A stretch of DNA of 42,500 bases, from positions 745,001 to 787,500 of the forward strand of contig JACVTC010000062.1 in NCBI GenBank assembly GCA_016946835.1. Direction: 5' to 3'. Source of the stretch: Neocallimastix lanati (nom. inval.). Taxonomy: Eukaryota; Neocallimastigomycota; Neocallimastigomycetes; Neocallimastigales; Neocallimastigaceae. Both the position numbers and the translations under genes were made by a program. Every line of letters starts with the position of its first letter. Positions within the stretch are counted from its first letter, which is position 1. Under the pieces are notes generated by a model. The model worked only from the letters and a program-made list of their open reading frames with translations. It made no database searches and was not told where the DNA came from. Shown here piece after piece: positions 32,776-42,500 of the stretch.

Positions 32776-34189
32776 TATTATTTTATTATCATTTTATTAT
32801 TTTCCTTTTTTTTTAAACTTTTCTTCTTTTTTTTTTTATCTTTTATCTTCTTTTGTTAATGATGAATTTTATTTTTTTTTTTTATGTATAAAGAAGATTA
32901 ATTTCGTACAATAGAAAAAAAAAATTTCAAATAATTAATAATAAAAAATTCTTTCCTATCTTTAATCTTTTTTTTTTTCTATTCATTTTATATTTTAATG
33001 CATACTATTAAAAATAATACTATTGAAATGATAATTAATAAATGATGCAAAGATAAAGAGGATGTAATAAATAAAAAAAAAGCTAATAATAAAAAATAAA
33101 AAAAGAATAAGTAAGATGATTTATCAAAAGCAACAACAACACATAAATACCTAACCCTTTATATATAATTACACAAAATAAAAACAAAAAAAAAGGGATT
33201 AAACCGTTTCATTATTTGTTCATTATTAAATAAAGCATAATTTTTTATTTTTTTTTAGTTTTAGTTATTTTCTATATTTCTTTATATTTTTTTTTATTCT
33301 TATTTATTTATTTTTTTTTTTATTTTTTTTTTTAAAAAAAAAAGGAATATAATTAAAGAGTAAAAATCAAAAGTACCTTTAAAAATAAAAATAAAAATAA
33401 AAAATATGTAATTGATTAACTAATTAATTTAATTAAATAATTAATAGATCAACAAACAACAATCAATCAATTAATTAATAAATCAATTAATAAGTATTTA
33501 AATATTTAAATAAATTATTAATAAATTAATAAATAAATATATATGTATTTAAATAAATTATAAAAAATGTATTATCCAATTATCCTTTTTTTTTTTTTTT
33601 TCTATTATTTATATTAATTTTAGTTAATTTTAATTTTTAATTTTTTTTTTTTATTTTTTTTATTTTGAAAGGTGTAACCTCCTTAAAAAAATTCCTTAAA
33701 AAAAATTTTGAAACCTTTTTTTTTTTTTTTTTTTTTTTTAATTTTAAAATAATAAAAAAAAAAAAAATATTGATTTCAATCTTTTAATCTTTTTTTTTTT
33801 AATTTTATCATTTTTTAATTTTATCAAAAAAAAAAAAAATTTGATATATATAGATATTATATCTATAGTTAATATTATATAAATAGTTATATTTAAATAT
33901 TTATATATATATATTTTTTTTTATTTTACAAAAATAATAGTAATAATAATAATAAAAAGATACAGTATGAGAAAAGGAAAAGGAAAATCAATTTGATTTT
34001 TAGTGTAGTAATGCTTTTTTTTTTTTTTTTATTTTTTTTAATTATTATTCATTTTTTAATTTTTATAACTTTTATAATTATTATAATTGTTTTAAAAATT
34101 TTTTTTTTAAAAATTTTTTTGTGTATTTGTTTTTTTTCTGTGTGTGTGTATGTTGATACTTTGATACGAATAGAATGATGATCCTTATT
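32776..34189. other. Gene-free A/T-rich DNA
   Basis: Homopolymers, AATTAATTAATC repeats (33415-33490) and a T-rich stretch. A GT-rich patch at about 34134-34150 (CTGTGTGTGTGTATG) resembles one at 40073. Confidence 0.5.
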
Positions 34190-34315
34190 TTTATATTTTT
34201 TATTTTATATTTTATATTTATTTTATATTTATTATATTTTTTATTTTATATTTATTATATTTTATTTTATATTTATTATATTTTATTTTATATTTATTAT
34301 ATTTTTTATTTTTTA
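34190..34315. repeat. Minisatellite of TTTTATTTTATATTTATTAT type
   Basis: Four to five units of about 20-27 bases with variable T-run lengths. Confidence 0.7.
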
Positions 34316-34801
34316 AACTTTATTAATAAAGGAGAAAAGTAAAAAAAAAAAAAAAAATTTTTTTTTTTTTTGATTTTTAATTTTTTTTTTTTTTTTGTTT
34401 TGTTTTAAATGTGTAACAAACAAACAAACAAACAAACAAACAATGGCAATGACAATGACAATGTTCAATCTTTTTACTCTTTTTTAATTATTAACCTTTA
34501 TTTTTATTTTATTTTTTTTATTATTTATTATTTATTATTTATTATTTATTATTTATTTCTGTTTTTTTTTCTGTTTTTTTTTCTGTTTTTTTTTTTTTTT
34601 TTTTTTTTTTTTTCTATTTTTTATATCTATTTTTATTTCTGTAAAAAAAAAATAGAAATAGAAATAGAAATAGAAATAGTTGATATTATGAAAACAGTCA
34701 AAAATGCAGTCAGTCAAAAATGCAGCCAGTCAAAAATAGAATTAAAAAAAAAAAAATTTTTTTCTTCTTTTTTTTTTTTTTTAATAGGATTTAAGGTTAA
34801 G

Positions 34802-34834
<33 letters not shown>

Positions 34835-36464
34835 AGATAAAGAAAATAAAAAAGGAAAAAAATAGAATAAAAAAGAAAAAAAAAAAAAAAGAAATAAAAA
34901 AAAAAAAATAGAAAATAGAAAAAAAAAAAAAGAGAAAATAAAACTTATACAGAAAATAAGACATGCTTTTAAAATAAAAAAAAAAAAAAACACATAAAAA
35001 TAAAAAAGACTTTTTCTTTATCTTATTTTATTTAATAATATATCTATTTTATATTTCATATGTCTATTTTCTTTTTTTTTTTTTTTTACTTATCATAAAT
35101 ATTTTGGAAGGTTAGGGTGAATCATCATCTTAATATTGCTAATAATAATCATCATTATTTTATTTACTATTTGACACATAATAAATATTAAAATAATTAT
35201 ACTTTATTTTTTTTTTAATTTATTTTTAATCAATTCATAATATATTAATATTATATTAAAATAAAATAATGAAAAAATAAAAATAAAAAAAAAATTAACC
35301 TTTTATAAGGTTTTATCTATTATATAATATTTACTGGTCATAAATATTCATTCATTTATTTATTTTATGAATTTATTTATTTACATTTTATTTATTTATT
35401 TATTTTTATTTTAATTTCAATCCCTTTTTCTATTTTTCCTTTTTTTTTTCCTTTTTTTTTTTTTTTTTTTTTAAATTACCTATCTTTTCACCTAAAAAAA
35501 TTCTTTTTTATATATATGTAATTTTTTTTTTTTTTTTTTTTAAAAAATTAAAAAAAAAAAGTTAAATTATTAGTAATATGACATTATTTTTCTTTTTAAT
35601 AAACTTTAATTTTATGAGTTTAAAATATTAATAAATAAAGTTCTTTTTTGACTGTAGTAATGCAACACCAATAATATTATATAATATTAATATATTATTT
35701 AATTTATTTGTGTTTTATTTATTCATAAATATACTAATAGTTGCTAATAAATATATATTGTTTTATTCTATATTCCTTTGTCCTTTTCCTTAATTTTAAT
35801 GTTATCTATTGATTTTATATAAATTAACAAAAATAGAAAATTTTCTTTTTTTTTTAAAAAAAAAAATATAATGGAAAAAAGTTTTTTTTTTTTTTTTTTT
35901 ATTTGAATAAAAGAATAGATGTGTTATATATATTATCTATTAATTAAATATATATTAAAAGTCAAACTTTATTTGATAGAAACATGCAATCCTATCCTTT
36001 TAATATATATAACAATATATTGAAACATATTTAAATTAATTAATTACAATATATTATAATTAATTAAAATATATATTTATTGACATTGTATTACAGGAAA
36101 AAACTTTATTTATTATTAAAATATATTACTGTCTTTTTTAATTTAAATACATATAATAATTAATTCATTGTAAATATATTATATATTATATGTTTTAATT
36201 ATATAATATACATATTCATATATTACAATATAAATACTAAATATATTATTTATTTATTTTTTTTTATAGGATGAGTATACATCAAATGGCTTAATTTTTT
36301 ATTGATTTCTTTTTTCCTTTCTTGTTTTATTTATATGTAAAAAATGTAGTTATATATATAATTTAACATAATAAATAAATAATAACAATATATTATAATA
36401 TATTTAAATAATATAATTATAGTATAAAATAATTTAAATTTGATTAGAGTTTAAAAGTTTTATT
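34316..36464. other. Gene-free DNA with several short tandem repeats
   Basis: AAAC tetramers and ACAATG hexamers at about 34417-34462, TTTATTA heptamers near 34520-34557, AAATAG hexamers at about 34650-34678, and a CAGTCAAAAATG repeat at about 34695-34738. A 132-codon frame (34409-34807) runs through these and is an artefact of repeats. The rest is homopolymer and AT-rich filler. A possible acceptor-plus-terminal-exon arrangement at 36270-36305 is discussed under findings. Confidence 0.55.
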
Positions 36465-36497
36465 TATTATCCAATGAAAATCATTCTAGGGATAATA
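36465..36497. repeat. Two nested stem-loops
   Basis: TATTATCC pairs with GGATAATA, and inside it AATGA-AAA-TCATT forms a second stem, giving a compact branched fold of 33 bases. Confidence 0.5.
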
Positions 36498-37300
36498 GTA
36501 TTTTAATAAATATATAAATTATAATATATTATATTGGTAAAAAAAAAAAAGGTAAAATATATATTATTATATTAATTATATTATGTAAGTATATAATAAT
36601 ATATAATTACATATATATATTTTTTATATTCCTAATGTTATTATGAATGAATAAATAATAATTAATCATAATTATATATATAAAAAAAAAAGTATAAATA
36701 AAGAAGAATTTCACTTTTTGTTAGTAAGTTTCACCTTTTTTTTGAATTATTTTTTATATAATAAGTTTTTTTTTTTTTAATTAAACTATAAATATTTCAA
36801 TACTTTTTTTTTTTTTTTTTTTAAAAAAAAAGAGAAAAGAAAATTATATTTAGATAAAATAATATAAGCATTTATTATTTTATACATTAAATTTATTTTT
36901 ATATTTTCAAACCAACATTTTAAAAGTTTAATTCAAAAAAATTTACATAAAAAAATACATAATTATGAATAATTAAAAAAAAAAATTATACATATTGTTC
37001 AAATATTGTACAAAATTTTTTTTTAAAAAAGATAAATTCCTCAATAAAAAAACTTATATAACTTATATAAAAAAATAATAAAAAATTCAAAAAAATAACA
37101 TTTATTTTTTTTTTAAAATACAAATTCTTTTTAAATAATAAACATACTTTTACACGTATATTAGCACATAACAAACTCATAACGAATATTAAATAAAAAT
37201 ATATTAACCTTTATTTTTTTTAAATTATAAATAACATTTTATTCTTAAAAAACAATTTATTATATTAAAAAAAAACTTTTACAATATACAATCATATACA
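36498..37300. other. A/T-rich upstream region of the 134-residue gene
   Basis: Homopolymers and AT repeats to about 36900, then a less repetitive stretch with ACA and CAT words up to the ATG, which fits promoter and 5' leader. The 64-codon minus-strand frame at 36986-37180 (Phe/Ile/Lys-rich) is not believed. Confidence 0.5.
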
Positions 37301-37705
37301 ATGGATACATTATATCAATACAACATTTTCAATAGTTCAGTTCCTACTGAAACCATTATGGATAATACTAAAAAGACTAAAAAATTAATAAAGCAAAAGA
37401 GCTTCAAAAAAGTTCATTTTGCTGAAAGTATAACATTAGAATATACTTATTCTTCAGATATTTATGACAGAACTCCATTTGAAGATATTGATGATTATGA
37501 AATGGAAAACCAAACAATTAATAAGCCAATAGTTTTCAATAATATACTTGATGACATTGACTTTGAAATCATTTATAATAATAACCACGATGTACGCCTT
37601 ACTTTTTATGATAAAAATAATGGATATGAAGATGACGATCAAGATTCAGTCATAGACTTTGATGACTTTGACGATTTTGACGACTTTGATGACTATTCCT
37701 ATTAA
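37301..37705 (+). CDS. Intracellular acidic protein with an RVxF-type PP1-docking motif, 134 residues
   Basis: A complete frame with mixed codons and clearly higher G+C than its flanks; the first ATG follows a homopolymer-free leader. There is no signal peptide or membrane segment. A basic stretch (24-37, KKTKKLIKQKSFKK) runs into KKVHF at 36-40, which fits the RVxF docking consensus for protein phosphatase 1. A second block, TYSSDIYDRTP (49-59), follows nine residues later. From memory, unchecked, a VxF motif followed by a T/Y-S...YDR-P block occurs in other fungal proteins. The middle (75-105) is Ile/Asn-rich, and the C terminus is a DDF repeat (about 119-131) ending DYSY. Length and low-complexity tail suggest a small, partly disordered regulatory or targeting subunit, for example of PP1 (inference). 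Spacers of GAC/GAT TTT codons mean the tail could vary by slippage without losing frame. No introns are evident. Confidence 0.75.
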   Translation: MDTLYQYNIFNSSVPTETIMDNTKKTKKLIKQKSFKKVHFAESITLEYTYSSDIYDRTPFEDIDDYEMENQTINKPIVFNNILDDIDFEIIYNNNHDVRLTFYDKNNGYEDDDQDSVIDFDDFDDFDDFDDYSY

Positions 37706-37940
37706 AAGATAAATATTTTCTAACAAGAAATAAAAACCTCCTCAAAACAACAACAACAACCAAAACATGAAAAATATTTTATTAATTAAAAATTCATATT
37801 AAAAAATAAACTTAAAAAAAAAAAGAAATTAATGAATAGTAACAATAATAAAATACACAATAATAATAATCAAAATATATAAAGCGAAAAACAAAAAAAA
37901 ATACAATATATAAAAATAAAAATATAAAAAAAAATAGAAT
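37706..37940. other. Probable 3' untranslated region of the 134-residue gene
   Basis: C- and A-containing sequence (CCTCCTCAAAACAACAACAA) follows the stop, with AAATAAA at about 37728 as a possible polyadenylation signal. Such signals are common by chance here. Confidence 0.35.
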
Positions 37941-38573
37941 GTGATATTAATAATTATAATTAATAATATCACATAAAATAACTATTTAAATATCTGTGGT
38001 ATTTAAATAAAGGTTATTAATACATACTAAATAGATTTTTTTAGTATTTTTGTAAATACAAATAACTAAAAAACGGAAAAAAAATAATATATAAAAATAT
38101 CATTAAAATATAATTGAAAATTTATAATAAATATTTCTATATATATATAGTTATATTTATGATACTTATTAAATATAAAAAAAGACACACACAGGCGGTG
38201 TTAAAAAAAAAAAAACAAAAAAAAATATTTATATATTTTATAAAATACAAAAGGTTATATTTGTTATATTGAAAGTTTGAATCATCGAATAGTTTCAATA
38301 TAATGATATATTCTTAATAAAAGTAATTATAAAATATAGTTAATTAAAATACAACTTAAAAAAAAAGTAAAATACAAAAATACAAAAAATAACAATATTA
38401 AAAGAGTAAAAAAAACAAAAAACAAAAAACAAAAACAAAAGTAAACATTAATTTATTTATTTTAACAATATTTAACTTACTTTAGAATTTTAAATAATTT
38501 AATAATAGAGTTCGTATAAGTTTTATAATTAAAAGTATTTAGAATGATCAATTGATGGTATTCTTAAAATACT
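37941..38573. repeat. Cluster of four stem-loops
   Basis: Four hairpins: 37941-37972 (GTGATATTA with TAATATCAC, the interior nearly palindromic), 37984-38008 (ATTTAAATA with TATTTAAAT, loop TCTGTGG), 38264-38303 (TTATATTGAAA with TTTCAATATAA, loop TTTGAATCATCGAATAG-like), and 38534-38573 (AGTATTT-AGAAT with ATTCT-TAAAATACT, loop containing TCAATTGA). The loops are of mixed sequence. They could be part of a structured RNA or unrelated palindromes; the stems do not share sequence. Confidence 0.5.
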
Positions 38574-39404
38574 ATTTTTAATATAATAATTTATATTTAA
38601 TTTAATACACTCAGAAGGAGTAAAAAATAAAAAAGAGAAAAGTTAATGGAATATTAAATTATCATAAAATTCCAATATTTTTTCTTTTTTTTCTTATTTT
38701 TTACTTCTTTTTTTGATTTTTACTGTTTTGCAGTTTAATAGTTTAAAACAAAAGTTTAAAAAACAAACAAAAAAGAAAAAAAGAAAAGAAAAAGCAATAG
38801 AATAATTCAATTTCTTAAAGAAAAAAAGAAAGAAAGAAAGAAAAAAAAAAGAATTATCTATTCCTTTTTAATTAAAAAAAAAAGTAAAAAAAAATTTTTA
38901 TGTTTATTTTTTAAACCTTAGAAGGAAAAATACCAAAAATAATTATTATAGTTTTAAAATTATATTTTAATCCAAAAAAAAATTTATTATACCAATTTTA
39001 TGAATTTTTTTTTTTAAAAAAAAAGAAAAATGTTTTATAATATATTAATTAGAATTAGACTTTTTAATATGTATTATGTATCATATTTTTTATAGAATTA
39101 ATTTATTTTTTAGAATTTTAATATTTTAGAAATAATTTATTTTTAGAAATAGGAACTTTTATGTATTAGGGAGTTATTTTTAATTTATTATTATTTAACA
39201 ATTTTTTTTTTTTTAGAAAAAAAAGAAAGAAATATTTAAATATTTATTTTATATATCCAACATTTCATATTTTAGTTTTAATAATTATATAATTAGAATA
39301 ACAATTAATTATCTTTTTTATTTATTCAGTTTTAAACAATCATTTTATTTTTTTTTATTAGAATAATTAAAATATTAAAAACAAAATCATAAAAAAAAAA
39401 AATA
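38574..39404. other. Gene-free A/T-rich DNA
   Basis: Homopolymers, AAAC-type runs just upstream, TTTAGAA repeats near 39100-39150. A TTTTGCAG at about 38725 looks like a splice acceptor, but no exon follows. Confidence 0.5.
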
Positions 39405-39467
39405 ATGTATTCCGATGGAAAAATAAATGGGGAAAGAAGAAAATTCAGTTTAGGAGAGAAAAAATAA
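39405..39467 (+). CDS. Compact 20-residue ORF with strong coding-like composition
   Basis: ATG at 39405 to TAA at 39465 encodes MYSDGKINGE then RRKFSLGEKK. For its length it is the most G-rich, repeat-free frame outside the three confident genes (GAT GGA, GGG GAA, GGA GAG). It is hydrophilic and basic with an RRKFS site of basophilic-kinase type. It is too short for an ordinary gene, so it may be a first exon, a micropeptide or a remnant. No splice donor is visible before the stop. Confidence 0.3.
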   Translation: MYSDGKINGERRKFSLGEKK

Positions 39468-40327
39468 AAATAAATAAAAATAAATAAAAAAAAAAAATAT
39501 TTAAAAAAAAAATAAAAACAAAAAAAAACAAAAACTGAAATTATAATAAAATAATAAATAAGAAAAAAAGACAGATAAACTAAAAAAAAAAAAAAGGAAT
39601 TAATTGTTATTTTAATTGTTTTTATGTTTTAATAAGTTTTTCTTTAAAAAAAAAAAAAAAGATAAATTTAATTTTTAATTTTAATTTTAAAATTTTTTTT
39701 AAATTTTTAATATTAATGAAAAAAAAAAAAAAAAGAAATTATGTTAAAAACTAAAATTAACAACTAAATATTAAAACTAAACCTTAAAAAAAAGGAAAAA
39801 AGAAAGGATTATAATAATTAATTTAATGTATATAAGAATTATATATATATATATATAAAAAAGAAGAAAAAAAAAGTAGAAGAATAAATAAAAATAAAAA
39901 TAAAAAATAATAAAAATAATAATAAAAAAAAATAAAGTTATTATTATTATTATTATAATAATAATAATAATAAAAATAAGAAATAATAATAAAAATTAAT
40001 AAAATTAATAAAAATAAAAAAATTTTAAAGAAAAAAAAAGAGTTTTGTGTATTATTTTAATTATATTTTTAGTGTGTGTGCGTATGTGTGTATGTGTTTT
40101 TTTTCTCATTGTTCTTTATTATTATTATTTATTATTGGTAATTCATTCCTTGTTAAAAAAAGTTCATCTATTAAAAAAAAAAAAAAAAAAAAAGGAAATT
40201 TAACCAATTAAAAATGGAAAAGAAAAAAAAAAAGTGAAAAGAAAAGAAAAGTGAAAAAAAAAAAAAAAAAGTTTTATTTTATTTATTATATTCTTTATTC
40301 TTTTTATTCTTTTTCTGTTTCACAAAA

Positions 40328-40389
<62 letters not shown>

Positions 40390-40511
40390 TTATAAAAATG
40401 AAATGATATAAAAATAATAAAATAAAATAGAATAAAATAAAAATTATATAAAATGATATAAATAAATAATTATATATATATATATATATATATACTTTTT
40501 TATAATTTTAT

Positions 40512-40558
<47 letters not shown>

Positions 40559-40669
40559 TAATTTTAATTTTATTTTATTTTTTATTTTTTATTTTATTTT
40601 ATTTTATTTTTTTTTTTTGAAAGATCATTTACTATTTTTTTTTTATTTTAAAAAAATTAAAAAATTAAA

Positions 40670-40700
<31 letters not shown>

Positions 40701-40951
40701 TTAAAGAAAAAAAATTTTATTATTATAATTATTATTGTATTTATCCACATCAAAACATTTTCTTTTTATTTTAATTTTTAATTTTTATTTTTTATTTTTT
40801 TATTTTTATTTTTATTATTTTTTTTTTATATTATTATTCCATTTTTTAAATTTTTTATAATTTTTAAATTTTTATAATTTATTATTATAAAAAAAAATAT
40901 TTAAAAATATTTAAAACTATTAATATTAGTTGATATTTGTTTATCTAATTA
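39468..40951. other. Gene-free DNA with very long homopolymers
   Basis: Includes 58 A at 40330-40387 and 39 T at 40515-40553, an AT dinucleotide run between them (about 40472-40493), and ATT/AAT runs that can pair (39938-39975). A GT-rich patch (GTGTGTGTGCGTATGTGTGT) lies at about 40073-40092. Confidence 0.65.
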
Positions 40952-41063
40952 TTTTTTATTTCTTATTATTTTTTTTATTTCTTATTATTTTTTTTATTTC
41001 TTATTATTTTTTTTTTTATTTCTTATTATTTTTTTTTATTTCTTATTATTTTTTTTTATTTCT
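40952..41063. repeat. Minisatellite TTTATTTCTTATTATTTT
   Basis: About six units of 17-21 bases; length differences are all in the T tract. The Phe/Leu/Ile frame that overlaps it (40930-41145) is rejected. Confidence 0.75.
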
Positions 41064-41090
41064 TCTTATTTTTTATTTTTTATTTTTTAT

Positions 41091-41125
<35 letters not shown>

Positions 41126-41369
41126 ATTTAAGATATTTTATTTAATCATTTAATATTTATTTAATTATTTAATATTTATTTAATTATTTGCAAAGTAATT
41201 TAATTATAGAAACTATTAAATTTTTTGTTAATTATTTAGTTATTTGTAAAAGTCATTTAATTATTTTTAATATTTGTTAAATAATTAATATAATTATGGT
41301 GAAATGAACTAATTAATATCATTACATGTACTTTAATATAATTACAGTGATATTAACTAATAAACATAA

Positions 41370-41401
<32 letters not shown>

Positions 41402-42500
41402 TATAATCATTTTTAAATATATATATATATAAAATATTAAATTTTTTTTATTTTTATTTTTTAATCCCTTATACAAAAAGTCTTTTTTTTTTTATTTATT
41501 TATATAATATTGAGTTGAGGTGGAATTTTTATTTTATTTTATTTTATTTTATTTTATTTTATTTTTATTTTGAAATATATTCATGTATAAATTATATAAA
41601 TATTAATTGATTTTTTTTTTATTTTTTTTTTTTTTTTTTTTTTCATTTTTCTTTTCATTTATAAAATATATAAAATCATTTTATATTATTATTCATTAAG
41701 AAAAAATATTATTATTATTATTATTATTATTGTTATATATATATATATTAAATATAGTTATAAAATAAAAGTATATATAAAATAATTATAAAATATTATA
41801 AACACTTAATTTATCTAATTTTTTTTTTATTTTATTTTTATTTTTTTATTCTTATTCTTATTTTATTTTTTTTTTATCTTTAAAAAAATTTTTTTTTTCT
41901 TTATTAAAAATTAGGAAAAACTAATTTTTCCCTTTTCAAAAATAAAAAAAATAAAAAAAAAAAAAAAATAAAATAAAATAACCCTATAGACTTTTTTTTT
42001 ATAAATTTTTATTATTATTATTATTATTATTATTTTTTTTTTATTTTAATTATCATTAATTTTTTATCATTAAATTTATTTGTAATTTTATTTTTAATTT
42101 TAATTTTTTTTTTTTTCTAAATCTTTAATCTTTATCTTAACAGTATTTATTATATTATATCTAATTTTTTTTTTTTTTTTTTAGTTTTAGTTTTTCCATA
42201 TTAAAATTATTTGATAAATATTAAAATATTAAATAAATAAATAAAAAAAAATATTTGGAATAGAAGAATCAAAAAAAAAAAAAATTTTTTTTTTTATTTT
42301 CTTTTTCTTTTCTTATTTGATTTATATTTCCTATGATTTATTTTTATTTTTTTTATTTTTATTTTTTTTTATTTTAGTTTATTTTTATTTTTATTTTTTT
42401 TATTTTTTTTTATTTCAGTTTTTTTTTTATTTTTATTTTTAATATATTATTTTTATTATTTAATTCTTCTATTATTTATTTATTTGAATTAAAATTTATT
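41064..42500. other. Gene-free DNA with short direct repeats
   Basis: Diverged tandem pairs: AATTATTTGCAAAGTAATTT (41181) with AGTTATTTGTAAAAGTCATT (41238), and TAATATAATTATGGTGAAAT (41287) with TAATATAATTACAGTGATAT (41334). These are followed by ATT runs (41375-41401, 41709-41731), ATTTT pentamers (41531-41565) and T-rich DNA to the window end. Confidence 0.55.

Noticed and set aside
34409-34807. 132-codon frame with QTNKQTN, GNDNDN and EIEIEIEI runs
   Set aside because: Built entirely from AAAC, ACAATG, AAATAG and poly-T tandem repeats.
36986-37180. 64-codon minus-strand frame beginning MSLLCANIRVKVC
   Set aside because: Only the first dozen residues look mixed; the rest is Phe/Ile/Lys, and the interval is the natural upstream region of the plus-strand gene.

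Overview
The window is eukaryotic, non-coding-rich nuclear DNA of extreme A+T content. Most of it is A/T homopolymer, AAT/ATT, AAAT and AT simple repeat. Only three stretches look clearly like protein-coding genes. Two of them begin with textbook secretory signal peptides (MKFFNVLIVLALVCAAQCA and MRFLNTLVLTFIIFNSVGA). Together with intergenic DNA of roughly 90% A+T (judged by eye) and very long gene-free gaps, this fits an anaerobic gut fungus (Neocallimastigomycota, the Neocallimastix/Piromyces/Anaeromyces group) best. Dictyostelium-like genomes share the A+T richness and the Asn/Ser runs, but their genes are packed far more tightly. The assignment is inference; no rRNA, tRNA or diagnostic enzyme gene is present to settle it.

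Layout. At 0.47-0.64 kb there is a 55-residue secreted peptide gene, followed by a broken coding-like remnant (0.73-0.92 kb). At 2.1-2.6 kb lies a nested inverted-repeat (foldback) structure. At 4.05-5.41 kb a long hairpin and an AAAAT repeat precede a 376-residue secreted Ser/Thr/Asn-rich protein with an acidic repeat tail, followed by apparently decayed coding sequence up to 5.70 kb. From 5.7 to 37 kb no convincing gene is seen. This gap holds microsatellites, minisatellites, diverged tandem duplications, two terminal-inverted-repeat (MITE-like) candidates (10.77-11.09 and 15.56-16.93 kb), a minisatellite family that recurs on both strands, a three-copy dispersed repeat (25.1-25.5 kb), hairpins, and a few short coding-like islands of uncertain status. 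At 37.30-37.71 kb is a 134-residue intracellular protein with a KKVHF motif (RVxF-type PP1 docking candidate), a TYSSDIYDRTP block and a DDF-repeat acidic tail, followed by a cluster of stem-loops (37.9-38.6 kb). The last 4 kb is homopolymer, minisatellite and short direct repeats plus one compact 20-codon ORF (39.4 kb).

Nothing indicates that the three genes form a pathway. The first two probably act outside the cell or at its surface; the third is probably a cytoplasmic or nuclear regulatory protein. I see no CRISPR array, bacterial-type operon, tRNA, rRNA or transposase gene. The most unusual content is the repeat architecture, not a protein system.
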